Source: Actinomycetota bacterium
Lineage (GTDB): Bacteria; Actinomycetota; Actinomycetes; Streptosporangiales; Streptosporangiaceae
Direction of reading: 5' to 3'
DNA: 37,232 bases
NCBI GenBank assembly: GCA_027314595.1
Contig: DAHVAN010000217.1
Coordinates: 1-37,232, forward strand
Shown here: in pieces, positions 1 to 7,422 of the stretch
Numbering within the stretch: position 1 is the stretch's first letter
Layout of the letters: each line of letters starts with the position of its first letter
Notes under the pieces: generated by a model
The model's database searches: none
What the model saw: only the letters and a program-made list of their open reading frames with translations
What the model was told of the DNA's origin: nothing
Position numbers and translations under genes: made by a program

Positions 1-81
1 TTCACCGGACGGCGCGACGAATTCGAGGAGACCTTCCTGGCGATCGGCGGGCTGGTCTCAGACCGCGCCGCCGAGCGGTAA
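1..81 (+). CDS. C-terminal fragment of a CDS entering from the left edge (…FTGRRDEFEETFLAIGGLVSDRAAER*)
   Basis: Open frame from base 1 to a TAA stop; only 26 codons visible, product unknown. Confidence 0.4.
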   Translation, partial: FTGRRDEFEETFLAIGGLVSDRAAER

Positions 82-178
82 CCCACCCCAGCCAACCCGC
101 CAGGCCAGCACACCCCAACGCTAATCGCGCACCACATCGTAACCTCCTCTCCACGCGCTGCTCGAATCGGACAGCCGG

Positions 179-1201
179 TCAAGTTCTCGCGGCGAGCATG
201 CTCTCCCCTAGCGTCACGGCGATCCGGGCGAGCCGGTCGCGCGACGGGCTGCTGGGCAGCGCCTCCAGCGCCCCCGTGGCCTCAGCGACCCAGTCGCCCA
301 CGATGGCGATCGCCGCGTCGATCACCTGGGCGCTGCGCACCATGTCGGCCAGCAGCCGGAAGGAGGCCGGCGCTGGCGTGTCAGCGCTGAACGCCCTGGC
401 GATGACCGAACGGCCTGCGCCGCCGAGTTCACGGCGCGCGACGACCAGCGGGAAGGTCATCGCCCGGCAGGAGATGTCGGTCAGCACGTCCTTGCCGTGG
501 TCGGGCCGGCCAGCCAGGTACGGGCGCATGTCGTCGGCCATCTGGAAGGCGACGCCAAGGCAGCGGGCAAAGCGGCAGAGCGCGGCGGCGTGCTCTGCCG
601 TGCCGCCGCCGAGGATCGCGCCGGCCTGGCAGCTCGCCGCCAGGAGCGTGGACGTCTTCTGGGCCGCGACGGCACAGTATGTGTCGAGCCCTGCGTCCAG
701 GTCGGCCCGCAGCGCTTGCTCGGCGTGCTGCCCGCGGCACAGGTCCGCGCCCGCCGCCGCGAGCACGCCGATGGCGGCCAGGACACGCTGCGCGGGCACG
801 GCAGGACCCGTGCAGGCCGCGCAGGCCGCGAAGACCTGGAAGACCAGCTCGTCACCGGCCAGCAGGGCGACCTCGGCGCCGTACCGGACCGCGACCGACG
901 GCCGCCCGCGCCGCATCGTGCCGCCGTCCACGATGTCGTCGTGGACCAGGCTGGCCGCATGAAGATACTCCACGCTGAGTGCGGCGGCCAGGACATCGCG
1001 CGGGTTGCCGCCCACCGCCGCGCACGACTCGAGCAGCAGCGCCGGCCTGAGCAGCTTTCCGGCCGGCCAGACCGCTTGCTCGCAGATGCTGTCCAGCGGG
1101 CTGGCGCTGACCCAGCGTTCCGTGTGCGTGCGGCGCAGCTCAGCGGCCAGCCATTCATGCGGCGCGGACAGCTCCCTGAGGATGTCATCTGCGGTAGTCA
1201 T
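179..1201 (-). CDS. Polyprenyl (isoprenyl) diphosphate synthase family protein, 340 aa
   Basis: First aspartate-rich motif LVHDDIVDGGTMRRGRPSV; second motif region FQMADDMRPYLAGRPDHGKDVLTDI. ATG (1199-1201) overlaps the TGA of the upstream M50 gene. Confidence 0.88.
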   Translation of the reverse strand: MTTADDILRELSAPHEWLAAELRRTHTERWVSASPLDSICEQAVWPAGKLLRPALLLESCAAVGGNPRDVLAAALSVEYLHAASLVHDDIVDGGTMRRGRPSVAVRYGAEVALLAGDELVFQVFAACAACTGPAVPAQRVLAAIGVLAAAGADLCRGQHAEQALRADLDAGLDTYCAVAAQKTSTLLAASCQAGAILGGGTAEHAAALCRFARCLGVAFQMADDMRPYLAGRPDHGKDVLTDISCRAMTFPLVVARRELGGAGRSVIARAFSADTPAPASFRLLADMVRSAQVIDAAIAIVGDWVAEATGALEALPSSPSRDRLARIAVTLGESMLAART

Positions 1202-2409
1202 GACTGCCGTACCTCGCTTACGACGCGCCGGCACCGCGTGACGGCACGCGCTATGGCGGCCACCGCGATCCGGCCCGCGCGCACTGCCAGCACCGCGATC
1301 ATGAGGAGCACCGCTACGGAGAGCGCCGTGTTCCGCAGGTCGCCCGTCGTCGCCTCATGGCCAGACATCAGGCCATGAAGCTGGGCGGGGAGCGACAGCA
1401 GACGCCGGTAGGCGCCGGTGACGATCCACGCGGCGAACACCGTCCATATGCTCCACGCGAGGGCGATATAGACGGCCAGCACGTAGTCGGTTACCCCGCC
1501 CCCGCCGCCGCCGCGGCGGCGCAGCAGCCCGGCCAGCGCGAGGCGGCCCTGGGCGTGCATGCTCTCCACTCCCAGTGCGTCGCCAAGCAGCCAGTACCCG
1601 TCGAACCTGAAGAACGGGTTGAGATTTGCCAGGCAGCCAGCCAGCGAGAACAGGACCGCTATCCACAGCGGGCGCCAGCCGGTGGCCGCGTACCCCGCGG
1701 CCGCGGCGCCGGTCGCGACGAGCTGGAAGTAGACCCCGCCGAGGTCGACCACCACCCTGGCCCGCCTGGACAGCCGCCACGAATCCGAGACGTCGCTGTA
1801 GAACGCGGGCCAGACGAGATAGATCACGAATCCGATGCGGCGTGGCGTGGCGCCGCTGCGAGCCGCCGCGGCGGCATGCCCGAACTCGTGCGCGATCAGG
1901 GTCACGACGAACAGGAGGTACCCGTACGCCAGCGCCATGCCGGGCAGGGCGCCGCGGGCAGGGGTAACCAGGCCGACAGCCAGCCCGGACATGGCCAGCG
2001 CGATCAAGACAAGGGCCGGGACCGGGGCAAAGGCCCCGGACAGGCGCCTGGCCCCCCATCCGACCGCCCGCTCTGGTATCAGCGGTATCTTTCCCCACAT
2101 GCCGACCCTGGTGCCCGCCTTCACCGCCAGCGTGCGGTCGATCTGCTGCCGCAGCCGCAGGTACGCGTCCTCGACGTCGGCCGCGGAGAGGGCCTGGCCG
2201 TCGGCCGCCGCGAGCCGCGAGGTGATCTGGCCGAGCGAGGTGCCGTCCCTGGCGGCGCACAGCAGGTAGAGCCCGGTCGCGCTCACCCGCAGGTGCCGCC
2301 CGTCCGCCGTGCTCACCACATAGCTGCCGGGCGCGTCGCGCCCGTCGTAGGGGACAGCCCCGTCCAGGTCGAGTGTCGCGTCGGGCGGGCTCAGCCGCTG
2401 CGCTGTCAC
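1198..2409 (-). CDS. M50 (site-2 protease-like) membrane zinc metalloprotease with N-terminal PqqD/RRE-like winged-helix segment, 403 aa
   Basis: HEFGH zinc motif, NLNPFFRFDGYW second motif, multiple TM segments; N-terminal segment SYVVSTADGRHLRVSATGLYLLCAARDGTSLGQITSRLAA. GTG start overlaps the upstream stop. Confidence 0.85.
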   Translation of the reverse strand: MTAQRLSPPDATLDLDGAVPYDGRDAPGSYVVSTADGRHLRVSATGLYLLCAARDGTSLGQITSRLAAADGQALSAADVEDAYLRLRQQIDRTLAVKAGTRVGMWGKIPLIPERAVGWGARRLSGAFAPVPALVLIALAMSGLAVGLVTPARGALPGMALAYGYLLFVVTLIAHEFGHAAAAARSGATPRRIGFVIYLVWPAFYSDVSDSWRLSRRARVVVDLGGVYFQLVATGAAAAGYAATGWRPLWIAVLFSLAGCLANLNPFFRFDGYWLLGDALGVESMHAQGRLALAGLLRRRGGGGGGVTDYVLAVYIALAWSIWTVFAAWIVTGAYRRLLSLPAQLHGLMSGHEATTGDLRNTALSVAVLLMIAVLAVRAGRIAVAAIARAVTRCRRVVSEVRQS

Positions 2410-3587
2410 CGCGGGTCCGCTGCGGTACCGGCGGCACCCGTGATCAGCCGGCGCAATTCGGCGATGACCGCCTGACGGCTGTCGATCGTCTGCAGCATGT
2501 CCCGGGCGACGCGGGCCGCCTTGGCCATGGCGTCGTCGGCCAGAACCGAGGCCACCTGGCCGGCCGCATCCGCGTCGCCGATCGCCCGGAACATGCCGAG
2601 GGCGGTCAGGGCCGCCGCGACCGCGCCTTGTTCGCCGCCGGAGTCGGCGCCAAGCAGCGGCAGTCCCGTCCGCACGGCGGCCAGTGCCGCGGTGCTTGTC
2701 GCGCTGCCGGTCACCAGCGCGCACTCGCGGACCAGCGCCGACTGGCTGTGCCCCGGCGCGATCCGCGCGGACGGGGGTATCACCGGCAGTTCCTCGTCGG
2801 ATCGGCTGGGTACCGCGAACGCGCGGCACCGGCCGCCGGCCAGGGCTTCAAGCAGCCACGGCCATAGCCGCCTGGCGCCGAAGACGCGGCCGAGATAGGC
2901 GTAGATCAGGGGGATGCCCGGCCGGGATCGCGCCCACCCGATGTCGGGCGCGATGTCACCGTCCGGCTCCCACATGCAGGCGCCGGCGAAGCCCACCCGG
3001 CCAGCCGGTTCCAGCCTGGCGGCGGCCGGCTCGAGGCCGGGCGCGGAACGCAGCAGCAGGCGGTCCCCCGCCATCGGGAAGCTGGCGAGCGTCCACGCGC
3101 GTGGCGGCAGCCCGCAGGCATCCCGTGCGGCCGCGTATAGCCGCCCCATGTCCCGGTACCGCCAGGCATGCTCGAATGGGTCGTACCCGGCCTGCCGCCG
3201 GGCGAGATCATCGTCGTCGGCCGGCCACAGATGGCAGAACTGGCCGAGTACCGCGACAGGGATGTCCCGCCGTTCGGCGGCGAGCAGTGGGCCGATGGCA
3301 AGGATGCTGGTGAGCACCAGATCCGGGCGCAGTTCGTCGCACGCGGCGCAGGCGTGTTTGAGCTGGATCGCGACCGAGGCTGGATTGCCCCAGTCGGACA
3401 CGGTGAAGCTGGGGCCGTCGGTGCCTGGCCGGGGGAACCGGGCAAGCCCGGCGGCCGCGAGGGCAGGCGCGGATTGCGGGCCGGAGACGACGAGCACCTC
3501 GTGGCCGGCCGACCTGACGGCCCGCGCCGCGCAGATCATCGGGTGCAGGAATCCCGCGCTCCCGAACGCGCACGCGACGACCTTCAC
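2406..3587 (-). CDS. GT-B fold (UGT/MGT-like) glycosyltransferase, 393 aa
   Basis: N-terminal VKVVACAFGSAGFLHPMICAARAVRSAGHEVLVVSG and C-terminal HSQSALVRECALVTGSATSTAALAAVRTGLPLLGADSGGEQ typical of UGT-like enzymes; GTG start in a GTGA overlap. Confidence 0.75.
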   Translation of the reverse strand: MKVVACAFGSAGFLHPMICAARAVRSAGHEVLVVSGPQSAPALAAAGLARFPRPGTDGPSFTVSDWGNPASVAIQLKHACAACDELRPDLVLTSILAIGPLLAAERRDIPVAVLGQFCHLWPADDDDLARRQAGYDPFEHAWRYRDMGRLYAAARDACGLPPRAWTLASFPMAGDRLLLRSAPGLEPAAARLEPAGRVGFAGACMWEPDGDIAPDIGWARSRPGIPLIYAYLGRVFGARRLWPWLLEALAGGRCRAFAVPSRSDEELPVIPPSARIAPGHSQSALVRECALVTGSATSTAALAAVRTGLPLLGADSGGEQGAVAAALTALGMFRAIGDADAAGQVASVLADDAMAKAARVARDMLQTIDSRQAVIAELRRLITGAAGTAADPR

Positions 3588-4360
3588 CACATGCCCGCTT
3601 TCGCCCCGCGCAGCAGCACCGTCGCCGCCACCGCGTCGACCGCCACGACCGCCGCGACGTAGACCGCCACCGTGCCTGTGCTGACTCCCGCGTCGGCCGG
3701 CAGGATAACGGTGAGGGCGTTGAACAGGGCGTGCGCCATGACAGCCCCGCCCAGGCAGCGGTAGCGGGCGCGCAGCGCGGTGAACAGCACCGCGTCCGCG
3801 GCGACAGCGGGCAGCACGAGCAGCGCGTCGGAGTACGCGTGCAGTGCGGTGAAGGCCACCGCCGAGAGCGCCACGGCCACCCATGGCCTGGTCGTGTCGA
3901 GCAGCCGGGACAGCACGATGCCGCGGAACTGGATCTCCTCGGCAGGGGCGACGAGGAGCGCCTGCCCCGCGACGGCGGCGAGCACGGGAAGCGCCCGCCC
4001 AGGCTGCTGCACGGGAAGGATGAGCAGCCACACGGCGCACCTGAGCGCGCCCGCCGCCAGGCCGGCCACCGCCGCCGTCACCGGCAGTCGCAGCAGGGCG
4101 CGATCGCCGGCCCGGCGTGACACGAGCCACAGGCACGCGGCGAGTGCGCCCAGATACTGGGCGTCGTTCACCATGTCGGAGGACGCCTTGGCCGCCTGCG
4201 TGCCCGCCATGAGCACGCCGCCGACGCAAAGCGGGAGCAGGACGGCGACGGCGACGGCGATCCACGGCCGGCGGCCGAGGCGGCCCAGACGGCCTGCGCT
4301 GTCCTGCCGGGCTTCGCCAGGCGCCTGCGCTGTCTTGTCCCGCTGCGGAACCGAGGTCAC
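3584..4360 (-). CDS. CPBP family intramembrane glutamic endopeptidase (Rce1/CAAX-protease-like)
   Basis: Motifs EEIQFRG (EExxxR) and HALFN (HxxxN), multiple hydrophobic segments. Confidence 0.88.
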   Translation of the reverse strand: MTSVPQRDKTAQAPGEARQDSAGRLGRLGRRPWIAVAVAVLLPLCVGGVLMAGTQAAKASSDMVNDAQYLGALAACLWLVSRRAGDRALLRLPVTAAVAGLAAGALRCAVWLLILPVQQPGRALPVLAAVAGQALLVAPAEEIQFRGIVLSRLLDTTRPWVAVALSAVAFTALHAYSDALLVLPAVAADAVLFTALRARYRCLGGAVMAHALFNALTVILPADAGVSTGTVAVYVAAVVAVDAVAATVLLRGAKAGMW

Positions 4361-4372
4361 GACCGTACCCCC

Positions 4373-6688
4373 TTAGATCCGCACGACCAGGCTCGAGACC
4401 GGGGCGCTGCGTCCGGCCCTCAGCACCGGAGCCGCGATTCCCAGCGCGGGCGCGAGCGCCCCGAGCACTACCGCGATGACGACGAGAACGGGCGAGACGT
4501 CTGCGGTCAGCCCGCCGAAGGACGTCCCGATGGCCGCTATGCCCGCGCGCGCGGCCAGGACGCCGAGAACAGCGCCGACGACGACTCCCGGCACCACGAG
4601 CAGCACCGTGTAACGCAGCGCGATCTGCGCCAGGGTCCGCCGGCCGGCCCCGATCGCCTTCAGCAGGCCGTAGCTCGGCACGCATTCCTCGCTGGTGACC
4701 AGTGCGGTGCGCGCCGCCATAGCGGCTGCCAGCACGAGCAGCGCGAGAGCGAGCAGGCCGAGGCCGATCCGCAGCGTGGTCTGGAACGGCAGGCTGATGT
4801 CCGACAGTACGCTGGTCACCGCCCAGCGGTTGCCGGAAGCCTGCTCGATCCTGGCCGTCACGGCGGCCGCGCTCGTGCCGCTGGCGAGCCGGACCAGGAC
4901 CGCCTGGTCGCTCACCTGACCGGCCAGGGCTGCCGTCAGGCCAAGCGTGCCGCGCATCAGGTCGCCGGAGTTGTTCAGTTCCCGCGTGATGCCGGTGACG
5001 GTGACCGGAGTGCCGCCGGGCGTGAACCGGAGCACGGTCCCGGTACGGGCGCCCAGGATGCTCGCGGCTCCCGACCCCAGGGCGATCTCGCTGGCGGCGC
5101 GCGGCATGGTCCCGCTGATCAGGCTCGGCGTTTCCACCGTCTGCGTGGCGGGCAGCAAGACGAAGGGAATGGTCCCCGGCGTTCCGGAGAACTTCGCGTT
5201 GCCTTCGACCGCGGGGACCGCCGCGGCGACACCGGACAGCCGGGTCAGCCGCTGGCTCGCGGCGACCGCCGGAACCCCGGATGGCAGGTCCACCCGGAGG
5301 CTGTAACCGAAGCCCCATTCCGCGGGGTCGGTGGTGAGGTGCGTCGCGGTCGCGGAGACGACCCCCGCGAAGACGGCAGTAGCGGTCGCCGCGGTCACCA
5401 TGCACACGGTGACGAACGTGCGACCGCGCCGCGCGGTCGCGAACGCGAGCGATACCCGCGCCGCGGCACCGCCGCGGCGGCCTCCGCCTCGGCCGGCGGG
5501 AGTACGCCGGCCGGTCTCCGGCAGCCCTGCCAGCAAGCCGGCGGGCCTGAGCGCGGAGATGTCGCGGGTCGCCGCCCAAGTGGCCGCGGACGTGATCACC
5601 ATGGCGAACAGCCAGGTCCCCGCCATCACAGGCACCAGGCCAGGCGTGGCCGGCCTCGCACCGTACATCTGTGAAAGCTGACCCGCGAGCAGGCGCCCGG
5701 CGACCGCGCCGGCCAGCGCGCCGGCCAGCGCGCCGATCGCGGGCGCCGGCAAGGCGGCGGCCATCAGCGCCGCGCGCACCTGCCGGCTGGTACAGCCGAC
5801 AGCGCGCAGTTCACCGATCCAGCGCTGTCGCCGCAGCACCTCCACGCGGGCTGCGCCCAGGGCGAAGATGACCAGGCAGGCCAGCGCGGCGAGGCCGAAC
5901 GCCAGCACGGTCCCGGTGCTGATCCCGGTGATGAGGTAAACCGCGGTGGACGCGTTCTGGATGCCCGCCAGCCCGGCGGCATGACCGCCAGGGATCGCAG
6001 CAAGGAACGCCCGGCTCACCGGCACCAGGGAAGTGCCCGGCCGCAGCCAGACGCCGAACAGCGCGTCATGCGCCGCCGTCGTCACGCCGGTCGCACGGGC
6101 CACTGCGGCACTGACGTAGATGGCGGCCGGCACCTCGAGCGGGTAGCTGGGCCTGGAAAGGTCCCCGGCGACCGCGGTCACCGTCGCCCGCACGGCGCCG
6201 TCCGGCCCGGCTACCGTGATCGTCTGCCCGACTACCGCGCCGAGCGCCGCGGCCGCTCCCCGCTCCACGACCACGCCGAACTGGGTGGCGGCCGGCGCCC
6301 GTCCGGACAGCACGTCCAGCCAGGCGGGCAGCGAGGTCCCGGTCCGCACCAGGACAGCGGGGATGCTGCCGTGCGCGCCGCGGACGGCGCCGTCGGCCGC
6401 GGGCAGCGCCGGGCCGGCGCGTGTCACGCCGGGGACCGCCGCGAGCGCCGCCGCGGCGCGTGCGCTGTCGGCGGGCAGGGTGGTGGCGATCAGCGCGGGC
6501 GCGCCCAGGCGGGATTCCTCCTGGCTTAGGGAGGCGCCCTGCGCTTGCTGGGCGACCACGCCGGCGGTGAGCATGGCCGTGGCGGCCGCCGCGATGAGGA
6601 CGCCGAGCAGCGCCTCCGCACGCCGCCGCCGGACCATCCCCCACGCCAGCAGCAGCTGCGCCCGCGAGCGCGCGCTGTGTCCGCTCAC
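4373..6688 (-). CDS. ABC transporter permease, FtsX/MacB-like, 771 aa
   Basis: Duplicated FtsX-like TM architecture with large extracytoplasmic regions; GTG start overlaps the ATPase stop. Confidence 0.85.
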   Translation of the reverse strand: MSGHSARSRAQLLLAWGMVRRRRAEALLGVLIAAAATAMLTAGVVAQQAQGASLSQEESRLGAPALIATTLPADSARAAAALAAVPGVTRAGPALPAADGAVRGAHGSIPAVLVRTGTSLPAWLDVLSGRAPAATQFGVVVERGAAAALGAVVGQTITVAGPDGAVRATVTAVAGDLSRPSYPLEVPAAIYVSAAVARATGVTTAAHDALFGVWLRPGTSLVPVSRAFLAAIPGGHAAGLAGIQNASTAVYLITGISTGTVLAFGLAALACLVIFALGAARVEVLRRQRWIGELRAVGCTSRQVRAALMAAALPAPAIGALAGALAGAVAGRLLAGQLSQMYGARPATPGLVPVMAGTWLFAMVITSAATWAATRDISALRPAGLLAGLPETGRRTPAGRGGGRRGGAAARVSLAFATARRGRTFVTVCMVTAATATAVFAGVVSATATHLTTDPAEWGFGYSLRVDLPSGVPAVAASQRLTRLSGVAAAVPAVEGNAKFSGTPGTIPFVLLPATQTVETPSLISGTMPRAASEIALGSGAASILGARTGTVLRFTPGGTPVTVTGITRELNNSGDLMRGTLGLTAALAGQVSDQAVLVRLASGTSAAAVTARIEQASGNRWAVTSVLSDISLPFQTTLRIGLGLLALALLVLAAAMAARTALVTSEECVPSYGLLKAIGAGRRTLAQIALRYTVLLVVPGVVVGAVLGVLAARAGIAAIGTSFGGLTADVSPVLVVIAVVLGALAPALGIAAPVLRAGRSAPVSSLVVRI

Positions 6689-7398
6689 CCGAGGCGCCCG
6701 TCGATAATCGTGACCTGCCGGCCCGCTCGCGCGGCCACGTCGCGATCGTGGGACACCAGCACGAGCGTCATCCCTGACTTGTTCGCCCCGGCGAGCAGTT
6801 CCAGGACAGCGCTCCCCCCAGCGCTGTCGAGATTGCCGGTCGGCTCGTCGGCGACGATGAGCGCTGGCCTGTTCACCAGGGCGCGGGCGATCGCCACCCG
6901 CTGTCGTTCCCCCCCTGACAGTTGATGGGGGCGCCGCTCGCCGGCGCCCGCGAGACCGACGCCGGACAGCAGCTCGCCTACCCGGGCGGTCAGCTGCTTG
7001 CCGGAGACGCCGGCCAGCAGCGCCGGCAGCGCGACGTTGTTGAATACGGTCAGCTCGGGAATCAGCGCGTAGGACTGGAACACGATGCCGACCTGACGGA
7101 GCCGGAAGCTGGCCAGCTCCGCCGGGCGAGCCGTCGTCAGGTCCAGGCTGCCGACCCGCACGCTGCCGGAGTCGGGCACGTCGAGCCCGCCGATGAGATT
7201 GAGCAGCGTGGTCTTGCCGCTGCCAGAGGGGCCGGTGATGGCCACAAACTCCCCGGCCCGTATCCGCAGGTCTATGCCGTGCAGGCCCGGCGCCTCCGGT
7301 CCCGCGCCGTAGTGCCGGGTCACCGCCGCGAGCTCGATAGCGCATCCGCGAACGTCATTTCGGGGCTTGCTGTCCAGCACGACGCGCTCCGCGGTCAT
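6685..7398 (-). CDS. ABC transporter ATP-binding protein (LolD/MacB type), 237 aa
   Basis: Walker A GPSGSGKT, signature LSGGERQRVAIARAL, Walker B LIVADEPTGNLD; GGAG upstream of ATG 7398. Confidence 0.95.
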   Translation of the reverse strand: MTAERVVLDSKPRNDVRGCAIELAAVTRHYGAGPEAPGLHGIDLRIRAGEFVAITGPSGSGKTTLLNLIGGLDVPDSGSVRVGSLDLTTARPAELASFRLRQVGIVFQSYALIPELTVFNNVALPALLAGVSGKQLTARVGELLSGVGLAGAGERRPHQLSGGERQRVAIARALVNRPALIVADEPTGNLDSAGGSAVLELLAGANKSGMTLVLVSHDRDVAARAGRQVTIIDGRLG

Positions 7399-7422
7399 GT
7401 GATCACTCCGTCCGGTCAAGTG

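Noticed and set aside
497-1378. Long plus-strand ORFs opposite the polyprenyl synthase and other cluster genes (also 1357-2475, 7831-9303, 10019-11683, 21930-23453)
   Set aside because: Arg/Pro/Ala-rich antisense ORFs typical of high GC3; the minus-strand frames carry diagnostic motifs
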